A stretch of DNA of 64,000 nt from Ciona savignyi (Eukaryota; Chordata; Ascidiacea; Phlebobranchia; Cionidae): positions 1,371,246 to 1,435,245 of the forward strand of contig CH003035.1 of NCBI GenBank assembly GCA_000149265.1. The letters run 5' to 3'. A model generated the notes under the pieces. It was given only the letters and a program-made list of their open reading frames with translations. It searched no databases and was not told the DNA's origin. Numbering within the stretch: position 1 is the first letter of the stretch; every line of letters starts with the position of its first letter. Made by a program: the position numbers and the translations under genes. This document shows, one piece after another, positions 38,683 through 51,600 of this stretch.

Positions 38683-41600
38683 ATGTCAGAGGCTAATTTT
38701 TGGTCAAAAACTGCAAAACTTGACCAAGGTCGTCGAGGAACAACTTTTGCAAACGACAACTCCACAAATCAATCAGCCGTTTATACTGGATTACTGATAG
38801 GTAGGCGCAAAGTATATTTATTTTTAAACAAATATGTGTTTTTTTATGTTGTGCCCTTTTCATGTTGTGATGGAAATTGTTTGTCCAAAATCATTTTTAT
38901 TTATACTCCACTTAAAATTTGCGTGGTCATTTTCACATAAGAAATTAGTTCATGCACCTCAGGCTACATGCTTACGATGTCAGTAAAATGGACCGCATGG
39001 GCCTAATTGCTAATCAAACAACACTGCTAACAAGTATAAGCTGCTGGCAACCATGTATAAATAAACTTAGTATCCTTTTCCTATCTAATGCCTTTGTTAG
39101 TCGCCTTTCAGTTGAAGGGTTGCAAGTTCGAAACTAGTTGCTAGCTAGCCTGTTGTGTCCGTGGGTAAGGCACTTTATGGACATTGCCTGGACCCAGCAG
39201 CTTAATGGGTTCTACTAAATTAAAGAAACATCTTACATAACACATTGCTTAGCTCCGTTAACCCGATGGTAGACGCGAGGTGATTATGACGATTGCCCGT
39301 GTGTTAACCCCCTTGATTTTTTTATTCACGGGGATTAACATGAATATCCTGTCCTATCCTGTCCTGTTTTACAGTGTCAAATGAACGTCAAACCAAGTTG
39401 TTAAACGAATTGGCATCTCAGATCCAGCTCAGTCTATTTGACATTGGGTACGTATTTTAAACTTGCTCAAGAGAGACAATACAGTTAATATATTTATCTG
39501 TTCGGTTAGCTTATATAGTGTCGTGACCAGGGATTTTTATCAAATCGTCCGGCCTTTTAGAATGGCGGCTAAGTGCATTGCCTTTAAATCGAAAAGTTGT
39601 AGGTGCAAAACTGGTCGCTAAGCTTACATTTTTTTGAGACAGCCCTCTCTTTTTTAATAAACAATTTGGTTTTTTTTTGGTTTTAAGTGCATTGTCCAAG
39701 TGTCCTGGATCAAGTCATGTGTCTCGAACCAACTAATTGTACTGGGTTCTAAAATGTCACCATAACTTTCGATTTAAATGCATTATCATCCTGGACAATA
39801 CAACAATAAATTTTAATTACTGCCAATATTTAATTCATTAAATTTAATAGTGTATAACTTGGATTGGATAGAATATTCAGGTTTATCCCATAAATAGGAA
39901 AACCAAGGGGGTTAACACAAATGCATTTGTCACATCACGGCCCACCGTCGGGTCACTGGAGCTATTGCAGTGCGTTATGTATGATATACAATTTGCATTT
40001 TCCTTCAACTTAGTAAAACCCATTAATCCGCTGGGTCCATGCAATGTTCGTTAAGTGCCTTGCCCAAGGACACAACTGACTAGCTAGCGACCAGTTTCGT
40101 ACCTGAAACCCTTCGGATGAAAGTCGACACACTTAATCACCAGACTAATCTGTCGAATAAACTTAACAATTGCCAAATATATCAGTAACAAAATTTAAAT
40201 CTCAGATTTCAGTGCGTGATTAAGATCGAAAAGGTTGTATCCTGCAATTCAAAAGAAATTGAGGTAAAGTACCGTACCGATACTAATTTCTACTTAAATT
40301 TTGCCGATCATATCAATTGGTGGATTAATGGATTCTACTACAATTGAAGTAATCATATGACTGAACCCAGCGGATTAATGGGTTCAACCAAATTGAAGGA
40401 ACGCGTCTATCATATACAACACACTGCAATAGCTGCGTTAACCCGACGGTGGGCGCGAGGTGATCTGTCGATTGCCCGTGTGTTAACCCCCTTGGTTTTC
40501 CCATTCACGGGTATAAACATGAATATCCTATCCTATTCTATCCATATGGGTTAAATTACTAGTATGTAATAACCAACAATGTTAAATTCTATTTATAAAT
40601 GCTGTCTTTTAGGAAACTGTATTATTGTGGACTAAAAACTTTGGATTAAGTATGATCCTAATATGTGGGGGAAGTGGAATCGAAGCTTGTGATGTTACCC
40701 CCGAGGTAACGCGTGGTATCATCGATAAAGACATTCCTGGTATCACTAACTTAATTACTTCTGCGTGTATGGACTCTGAACCTCCTGATGTCACATTCAG
40801 GTTTTTATTACCAGTTCTCTTTATTTTATACATGTAGTTTTTATTATATACATGTAGTCTTTATTATATACATGTAGTCTTTTTTATGTACATGTAGTCT
40901 TTATTATATACATGTAGTCTTTATTATATTCATGTAGTCTTTATTATATACCTATAGTCTTTATTTTATACATGTAGTCTTTATTTTATACATGTAGTCT
41001 TTATTTTATACATGTAGTCTTTATTTTATACATGTAGTCTTTTTTTATATACATGCAGTCTTTATTTTATTATATACATGTAGTATATTATATACAGTTT
41101 ATTATATACTTTTCCATATTTTAGTTTAGTTTGAGATATGATAGAATATTCATGTTTGAGATGTGTTGAATGCAATTTTGTATATTTTTAGCCTTAATTG
41201 TAGTGGAACTATTACATGAATTGCTGTTACGTGTATCTATTATGTGTTTCTGCAAGCAGAAATGGTTGGTTGCCCCCTTTCCTGGATTTTTATCATATTA
41301 AAAGGAATACCCAATCACACAAAATATATTTTAAAGTGTTGATGATTGTTTTTAACTTTCCAGAAAATACCCAAAAACTAAACCCAACTCAAACCAGTAA
41401 TCAGCTGCTTTAACACCCTAATTTTAAATAGAAGAAAATGCAATTTAGTTAAAACTTTAAAAGGTAATTTCTGATACGAGTTGATATGCAGTGGAAAATG
41501 TAGCAAATTATTGAAGGGAAATTAATTGTAAACATTAACATGTAAAAAAGCATCATGGTTATGGGAACAGAACAAACCGAAAAGGTATACAGCATTTTAA

Positions 41601-42566
41601 ATACAATTATACCTTTTCGACATATTTCCCAAATCAGTAGGATATAAAATCCCATTTTAAGAGAAAAAAAATGTCAAAACTTTTAAAGGTGGTGCCATGT
41701 ATATATTGGATATATACTAAAAAATTTATTTCAAAATTGTAATTTTATATACGTAATTTGGAACCCCAACAGTTTTGCTTGTGGAAACATATAGCTACGG
41801 TTAAAAATACTGGTGGTTAACACTTCTTAATTGCCTATAGTTTTTTATGAAAACATTGTATTTGTATTACTTTTTCATATTAATTTATGTATCTTTCAAC
41901 TTCTGTTTTATAGTAAATTATTCTTTTCAATTCCAACATATCAGTTTAGCAAGGCATATTGCTCCAAAAATGCCAAGAACGATAGTCTTTTTCTTATTCT
42001 CTGATTGGCCATATTCGTTTTATTGTTAGTAGATTTTAAAGCAGGATTTATATTTAAACCAGGTGTGTGACAGACCCGTCCATTTTGGTTGTAATGAATT
42101 TTATTGATTTATTTTTGTTTTAATTGTCCAGCTGTTTTCACATATGTTGTGAGTTGTGACAGTGTATTATAATTGCTAAGATATATAGATCATATTTTTG
42201 GTATTTAATAATATTTGACCTATTACATTTCAGGGGGATTTGCGGTGTGAAAAATGATGTTTTAATTGTAAACCTACCTGCCTCCAGTACAATTTTAACG
42301 GTAATAGTCCAATTTTATATACCATCAATTTTTTACTATATTTGTAAAAATTCCCAGTTAAAAGAACTGAAAATACAGTATTTTTCCAGCTTTCTTTGGA
42401 TTGGAAAAGGTGTTTTAGAAAAATCATTATTATCATGAAATACAATTGGCCTACTGTATTATGTAGTATCGTTCATTTTGGCCATGTAAATTTGTAACAT
42501 CATGTAGGCTATATAGTTTATTATGGGTCCCATTTGGAAAAATGGGACACATATTGTTTTTGTCCG

Positions 42567-42607
<41 letters not shown>

Positions 42608-45600
42608 CGTCAAAGGTTTGACAGTCATGGCTTGTGGCTCCAACATCTACCAGAAGGGGTGATGGATTTGCAATAAAATTTAAACATTTGTTAGTGCACA
42701 TGGTCTAAATATGCAAAACCCAAAATTTTGGGTAATTTAATTTGGGGAATTCCCCTGAGAGGTGAAAAACCAAAACGGTACTTTTTTTCAAAAAGGTACC
42801 TTTTTTGGCCATAGCGATTGATCGGCTACTCCAATTTTAATTAAATTTGGTAAATTGTAAGAACATTAGCCCAATGATACAAACTTTAAAAGAAATCAAA
42901 AAATTACCTAGGGAAATACCCTAAAAAATACGATTTTGTTCTCAAATCATGATTGTGACAGTCATGGCTTGTGGCTCCGACATCTACCAGAAGGGGTAAT
43001 GCAATTGCAATAAAACTTTGACATTTATTAGCGCACATGGTCTAGATATGCAGAAACCAAAATTTTGGGTGATATACCCAGGGGAATTCCCCTGAGAGGT
43101 TAAATACCAAAACGGTATTTTTTTCTAAAAATTTAGTTTCTTTTGCGCATGGCGTTTAAACGGCTACTCCAATTTTAATTAGATTTGGTAAAATGTAAGA
43201 AAAACATTAGCCAATGATATAATACTCAAGAGAAATGAAAAAATTACCTAAGGAAATACCCGAAAAAATAAGATTTTGTTCTCAAATCATGATTGTGACA
43301 GGCATGGCATGTGGCTCCGACATCTACTAGAAAAAGTAATGGAATTGCAATAAAATTTTGAAATTTGTTAGCGCACATAGTCTATATATGCGGAAACCGA
43401 AATTTCGGGTGATGAATCTATAGGGGAATTCCCCTTAGACGTTAAAAACCACAACGGTATTTTTTTCTATATAAATAGCCTTTTTTGGGCATAGCGCTTA
43501 AACGGATGCTACAATTTGAATCAGATTTGGTGGAATGTAAGTGAATTAGTCACTGATTTAACTATACCCAAAAAATGGGATATGTTCTCAAATCATGTTT
43601 GTTACCAGGATTCCATGTCGCCCTGACATCTTCCAAAAGGAGTCATGAAATCTCAATAAAAATTGGACATTTGTAAGACAACATGGTCTAAATATGCAGA
43701 AACCAAAAATTTGAGTAATGAATATAGGGGAAATCCCTCAAAACCTTTTTTTTAATAAATTAGATTTTGTGGCCATAGCGCTTGAACGGCTGCTCTAATT
43801 TTATTAAAATTCGGTAAAATGTTAAAACATTTGACACTCTGTGCCAATTCAAAAAAGAAAACATTTACTTAGGTTAATTTCCATGAAAACGAAGTTATGC
43901 TCCTGAATTATGATTGTTACAGGCATGCCATATCGCACTGACATCTCCAACAAGAAGTCGACAAAACAGATTAAAACTTTAAGAATTGCTACATAACTTG
44001 ACTCACTTATGTAAAAACAGAAACTTATTTACGAAAAACTAAATCGGGCTGTTTTGGGAATTTAGCTTTATTTCACTACAGCGCTTGAAAAGAAGCTATA
44101 ATTTAAAACATTTTTGGTGAAATGTTCATAAATTTAAGACGTTTATTCTTTATTTACCTAAACATGGAATATAAGTTTGGTATGTTAACTATGGGACCCA
44201 TGCGTTTATGCTTGCAGAAACAAAAACTACATACTCGGTGTATAAAATACAAATTGTGGTTAGGGACCCTGTAGCATGAATATATGTCATACAAAATGTG
44301 TTTTACAAATGGTGGTGGTTAAACACGTGGTTGACACTCTCTAGTTGTCATTTATTTTCGTGTTTACGCGTTTTATAATAAAAAATAATCTATAAAATGC
44401 TATACCACTTGTATAGGAGAAGTATTTTTGTGGCGTATGGTTGTCAGTGTGACAATTTTTTGCACTTGCTAAACCAACCCTTTATTGCGCCATAAATATG
44501 CCAAGATATCATTTCTTTGTGGGCTTTTTCAATAAAACTTCCAGTTTAACTTAGATAAGGTAACTCTATACACCTAAAAATAAAACCTCTCGTTGCAGTT
44601 TTGTATAAAGTCCATCTTACCAGCACTGTCAGCATGTCTTGAGATCATTACACAAATACAGAACTTAAATATATCGAGTTCATCAACAGAAGTCAGTGTT
44701 GCACCACAGCAAAATGGTGTCATACGCGCTGGCAACAGTCCACTAACATCAAACGTTTCAGAGAAAGAGGAGGTAGGCTGATATTTTGTTCAGGATATAG
44801 GGATAGGATATTTTCATATTTATCCCCGAGAATGGGAAAACCAAGGGGGTTAACACAATCGTCGGATTACCTTGCCCCACCGTTGGCTTACTGGAGCTAT
44901 TGCAGTGTGTTGTGAATGATTTACACAGCCTTTTAATTTAGTAAAACCTATTAATTTGCTGGGTTCACTTAATTATTACTATAGATCCCGCCTTAAAGTG
45001 TTTACTTTATTAAATACATTTGTGTTTTGACCGCACAACTATATTAATATATGAATCTTTGATATACATTGTGTAAAGGCCCTTATTAGATTATGTTTTC
45101 AAAAACCTATAACATTTTTTTAGTCTGTGGCTCAGTGCTGGTTTTTGGGTAAAAGTGAGTGGTGGTTATTTCAGTTTCACTAGGTGGAGACAAACATTTA
45201 ATTGTATGCAAAATTGTTGTTCCACCAGGATTATAACATACTTATTCATACCAATAAGAATTTAACGTAAAGTCAAATTAAGTTGTGGTTAATATATTGT
45301 TGACACACTCTCTAATTTTTATCAGTACCGGTAGTTTAAACCTCACTAAAATTATTGCGGCTAAAATTATTTATTCCAAGCGCTATATATTTTTGTTGTA
45401 TGAGCTTATTTTGCATGTAAAAGTTGAAGATAACACGTGGTTGCAAGGGTCATTCCATTATAATTGAGCAAAAAAAAGTTGAAAAGTACATCGTTACCTC
45501 TCAGATTTTGTTAAGATTTTCAGACAATGTACCTACACCTAGAAAAATGATTAGGACAAAATTTGAGGTCGCAACTCCTAGCGGTTCAAAAGTTACGGCA

Positions 45601-48600
45601 GGATGAAAAACCGGCCACACGAGGGCTTATTGTTGGTGAGCACACCTACTTACAAATTTTAATTGTCGATATCTCAAAAAGTAAACTATTTAGAAAGCTG
45701 AAAATTTGTATTAAGGTATTTAAAGGTATGAGGAAGCTAAATTTCACATCCAATTTATCTTTAGGGCATTATAAAATAGTTAAAATCAGGTTTTAAAATT
45801 ATTTCGACCACCCCGACGCTAGAGGGGGTAGCTCCTGTATGCAAGAACGTTTTGAGATGCAACTTTTTTTAAAAGTTAGAAGAAGCTTAAATGTTTAATC
45901 AGTTCAAAAATTAGCTTTGCCAACTTTGAAATGCGTTTTTGAGACCAAATTTCCCAATTGCACATTTTTCGCCCCCCCAAAAAAATGTGTTTTGATAAAT
46001 AAATTATGGTTTTGTACAGTCTAAAGTATCAGAGCAGCCTAATACCATTTTATTTACTTCCTATATGTACAAAACTTGAAATTTTAATTTTAAAACAACT
46101 TGTTGGGACCACACTGTTTCCCAATTTATTCAATTTCTATACAAAACTGAGGCAAACCTGATGAACATTTTACAGAAAGTATTTAATTTTGTAAACATCA
46201 CACACAACACCGGACTGTTTTTAACTATCACAAAAAGTAAATTATGTGTGACAATGTTGGTGCAATTTAACACTACATATACCAGTACTAAAAGCAATGG
46301 TACAGTCATCATGGTTTAAAGCTGTTTTATGTAGCTTCCGATTTTAAAACTTTTCTGCAATGATTTGTATTTCTTCTTGAGAAACTTTATAGTTTCTGCC
46401 AGTTGTAGTTTATGGTGGTGTTATAATGCTAAGAATTTGTTGTTTGGGTACCCAGCAAATGTCATCCTTTTGTGGCCAATAAAAAGTGTTAGAAGGTCCA
46501 TGTGGATGCAAAAACTTGATGTTAACATCTTCATTGCCTTTGTCCAACTCTTGTACAAGACCAATCCACCAGCAGTTGTCATAGCGGCATGCTATATAAT
46601 CCATCACTTTGACTTCTGGAACAGCTTCATTGTCAAAAAATGAGTAGATTCCAGTTAATTCTTTATCTTCACTAACTTGTTTGTAACCCACACGGTTAAG
46701 AGCCATTGGAACAAAATAGTGAAAATCAACTTTAAAATCGGAAGAGTGGAAACAAAGATTTAAAATGTGGTTGGAGTTTTTATATTGTCTTGCACATCCA
46801 TCAGAGAAGTACTCAATTTTCTGGATATTTGTGTATTTGATTCGGATCAGGGAGACCAGTTGCTTTTGCAGCTCATACACAAAACCAGTATCATGATTAA
46901 GGTCGTCTGATATAAAACAAAATGAGTGAGAGTGGAGATGTTCACCCTCCTTGTAATATACAACAACTGGGTGTATTGTACATTGGCTGGTTTTCCAATG
47001 AAAACTTTGAATTTCATCCTGTACTGTGAATTTATAATTTTCTGCAAAATCAGTAAAGACAATTAAATGGTTTTCAGGTAAATTTTCTTTTCTTTGTTTT
47101 AAATACTTTTCCTGGCACTTAGCAATGTAAAAGTGCACTGTCAACCCGTCAATAGAATTGGCGAGAAGATTTATAAAATCATGAACGTTAGCAGAATGGT
47201 CCACTAGTATTGACCATTCTTTTGAGTTCCACTGTTGGTAAGTAATTAAGTCCTCTTCTTCGTAATCCTCGTACAAATCATAAAGATATTGACGTAAAAC
47301 TTCACAGCCAGGACCGTTTGGACACCGATGGATCATGCACATTCTTGATTCCACAGTGCACACAATCATGGCCATGTACTCCATTGTAAGATTTGTCATC
47401 AATGCATGCAGTGCATGCACTTGAACCTACTCATTTTTTGACAATGAAGCTGTTCCAGAAGTCAAAGTGATGGATTATATGGCATGCCGCTATGACAACT
47501 GCCGGTGGATTGGTCTTGTACAAGAGTTGGACAAAGGCAATGAAGATGTTAACATCAAGTTTTTGCATCCACATATGGACCTTCTAACACTTTTTATTGG
47601 CCACAAAAGGATGACATTTGCTGGGTACCCAAACAACAAATTCTTAGCATTATAACACCACCATCAACTACAACTGGCAGAAACTATAAAGTTTCTCAAG
47701 AAGAAATACAAATCATTGCAGAAAAGTTTTAAAATCGGAAGCTACATAAAACAGCTTTAAACCATGATGACTGTACCATTGCTTTTAGTACTGGTATATG
47801 TAGTGTTAAATTGCACCAACATTGTCACACATAATTTACTTTTTGTAATAGTTAAAAACAGTCCGGTGTTGTGTGTGTTGTTTACAAAATTAAATACTTT
47901 CTGTAAAATGTTCATCAGGTTTGCCTCAGTTTTGTATAGAAATTGAATAAATTTGGAAACAGTGTCGTCCCAACAAGTTGTTTTAAAATAAAAATTTCAA
48001 GTTTTGTACATATAGGAAGTAAATAAAAGGGTATTAGGCTGCTCTGATACTTTAGACTGTACAAAACCATAATTTATTTATCAAAACACATTTTTGGGGG
48101 GGCGAAAAATGTGCACTGGGGAAATTTGGTCTCAAAAACGCATTTCAAAGTTGGCAAAGCTAATTTTTGAACTGATTAAAGATTTAAGCTTCTTCTAACT
48201 TTTAAAAAAGGTTGCATCTCAAAACGGTTTTGCATACAGGAGCTACCCCCTCTAGCGTCGGGGTGGTCGAAATACTTTTAAAACCTGATTTTGACTATTT
48301 TATAATGCCCTAAAGATAAATTGGATGTGAAATTCAGCTTCCTCATACCTTTAAATACCTTAATACAAATTTTCAGCTTTCCACATAGTTTACTTTTTGA
48401 GATATCAACAATTAAAAGTTGTAAGTAGGCGTGCTCACCAACAAAAAGCCCTCGTGTGGCCGGTTTTTCATCTTGCCGTAACTTTTGAACCGCTAGGAGT
48501 TGCGACCTTAAATTTTGTCCTAATCATTTTTCTAGGTGTAGGTACATTGTCTGAAAATCTTAACAAAATCTGAGAGGTACGATGTACGGGCTGTTAAAAA

Positions 48601-51600
48601 TATAATGGAATGACCCGCAAGTAAACAAATGATATTTCAGTTGCGGATGGTGGGCAATCCACCACCAAGTTCATCTAAACTCAACGGTTCAGAAGGTAAA
48701 ACAACATCAAAATTTTAAAACTGAAATTACAATATTTCAAGACACTACATTTATCCGGTACGTCTAAATACTACATGACCGCTTGGACCGCTTGGACCGC
48801 TTGGATCGCTTGGAGCGCTTGGAGTGCTTACTATACTTCGTAATTACAAAAGCCATGATATTAATGTTAGGGTTGGGGTTAAATTTAGTTCTGGGATTGA
48901 GAATTAGTGTTTGAAACAGGGTTAGAATTACTTTCCATAGCAATCTAAGTGATCAAAGCGGTCCAAGCGGTCCTGTAGTATTTAGAGGCACCCCATTTCG
49001 CTACCGGCTACCTTATTCTGTTTGTAGCCCTTTTAACCTCCGACATTTTGGCCATACTGTATTAAAAATTAGTAAAAGTTAGAATTACCTACAAATACTT
49101 TATACATCATCAATCTATAGCAGTAAAAAAATGGAATTGTTGTTTTTTTTACATGATGTTAGGCTCGCGGCAGTCGTTGAGCAACAGACAAGTGGCACGA
49201 CGGGTTCGAGCCTCCCCCTATCTCCCTGCTACTGTAGAAGAAGCTCAAACTGCAATGAAATCGAATGTTTTTCCACTGCCACTTGTTTCTAAGTATTACC
49301 AAGGTTTGCTATTTTTATGCTGCCAGGAGTGGTAATTACCATGATGTTTTTTAGGATAATGTATCATAAAATAGTTGGCTGTTCAACACTATAATCTATA
49401 TAAGCTATAACCATAAGGGCTATCATCTATAATGCCTTGTTTATATATTATATTTATTCTATAAAATACTCATTTACTTAAATTTAGTATGGACTTTAAT
49501 AATAGATTTAAAAGGTATAAAGCAGTTGTTTTCTTGTGCCTGTGTCTATTGCATATTCCACTGTGCCATTAGATGGTAAAACACAGGCCATTCCACTGTT
49601 TAATCTAACCCAGCGGTTCCCAAACTTTTTTTGTTGGCGGCGCCTTTTATAAACTTATTAAACCTTGCGGCTTCCTCATAAAGCCAAAATTTTCAAACTG
49701 CATGTATTGTATATTGTATATCCAGACTATAGCATGCATTTGGATAACCATTCAAACTCTTTAAAACTATTCACTAAACTACTAAAGTGACGAACAGTCA
49801 ATTAATGCAAAGCAGTTATTTGACAAACCATTATTCGAAAACAATGCCATGTTAGTGAGCAAATAGTAGCAGATAACACCGAACAATGGATTTAAGTAAA
49901 ACGAATGCTGTATGCCAGTGTATGGGGTTGCACACCAGGCTCAAACATCTCCAATTAACGTTTTACTGGTGTAACACACATGTGCTGTTTTTTTGTGAAA
50001 AAAATACAATAAATGCAGCAACTTCCACATGCTTTCACGGCGCCCCTGGCAAAGTCTCGCGGCTCCCCAGGGCGCCGCGGCGCCCAGTTTGGAAACCGCT
50101 GATCTAACCCATAGAGGGCTGATGAAAATTACAAATTAGCATTCAAATTGATGTGCAGCTCTGCATTATCTTCTTTGTGTTTTAAGAAGTCCGATTGCGA
50201 TTGACCAAGATAAGGAAAACAGCTGCGGTTTGCCAGGATGTCATTAAATATTAATCTCTTTAAACAGCTTAGAAGTTGGATCCACTACTATAAGATATCA
50301 AGTTCTTGTTAATAACTGAAAATGTAAATTAGCTTTTAACAGTCGACATAAAATAATAAAACCTTTCATAGACATAAAAATTTATATAAGCATGTTTATA
50401 GGCTGTTGTAACAATTCAGTATTCAAATAATAATAGTAAAAATAGGATATGATATAATATATATATATAATACTGATTTTGTAGCTCTTAACTGCCATAC
50501 TACCAATATTACAAAAACAATAGTAATAAACTGTTACAAACAATGTAATTTAAAATAAAAAATAGCTGGCATTGTGTGGAAAAGACCTAAGACCAAATGT
50601 TTGAAATTTTAACCAACGTCCGATCTATTTTTTTCCAAAGCATTAACAACTTCAATTCATTGTAAACAACAACAGCAAAATGTGTTGTATCAATTTATAA
50701 ACACGAAAATATGGTCAAAATATTTCCAGTCGAAATATGCCCAGTCAAAATATGCCTAGTCAAAATATTTCCAAAATATTCCAACAAAACATCAAAAACA
50801 AACCATTAATGTGCAGAAATAAAAGAAGAACCAAAACATGATTATTACAGACCCAAAAGAGGTTGTAGGTTTTCCACTACTCACCAACTGCTTGCTGGTT
50901 GATGTGTCCTTAGCCAATCCACCTTGGCAATGGTTTTCTGTATTCTACTGGGTTAATGGGATAAAAAAATGTAGCAATATCTTAACTATATTTAACATGT
51001 AACACTATGCTAATCTAACTAATGATGTGGGCATAGGGTAATATGTCTATTGCTTTTATATAATGCCTCTGCAGTCTTACATCTCTAAGATTTTATTTTA
51101 TACCCTGCGTTTTTACAACTCTAAGATAAAAACAGTATCCTGTCCTTTGAAAGTTTAAATTTAACTATATGTATTTTCTGTAACTATGTGTATACTGCAA
51201 CAAACTTTCTCTGTCCACAAAATTTAACCCCATTTCAAACCCCTTTTTTTAACTAGTGTAGTGCTTCTAATCGTTTTTTTTTCATTTCAGAGGCGTTTGA
51301 ACATTATCTGTATGATGATGTGACTGCAAACGATTCAGTGCCATCTCAACCTACTGTTATCTTGGATGGTTATGCGGTTATAGGTAAATGGATTGTTTGA
51401 TCTATTAACATAGTCTGTAGTATGTTTATAATGTTTATAGTGTTATGTACATTAAGGCTTACCATGGAAGTTGATTTTAAAGAGATCCCATGCTTTATGC
51501 TTTATAGCTATATTAAACTCTTTTTGCACTACTTAAGGTCATAACCAAATTGACTGGCTGAAGTGTGTCATATGTTAATAATTACCTCCATTAATTGGAA

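Larger units (their letters stand above)
45447..48616. mobile_element. 3.17-kb DNA transposon with 1.2-kb inverted arms
   Basis: Ends are perfect inverted repeats (GGGTCATTCCATTATA at the left; its complement at the right), flanked by a 4-bp duplication GCAA (45443-45446 and 48617-48620). The left arm 45447-46647 and right arm 47427-48616 are nearly identical in inverted orientation; a 0.78-kb unique loop lies between. The arms carry the 3' half of the transposase frame in both orientations, so this is a palindromic, rearranged copy. It sits in gephyrin intron 6, ending 24 bp before exon 7. Confidence 0.88.

Noticed and set aside
41216..42445. Several 60-71 codon frames in gephyrin intron 4 and around exon 5
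   Set aside because: Low-complexity, hydrophobic AT-driven frames with no family signal; only 42234-42300 is supported as an exon.
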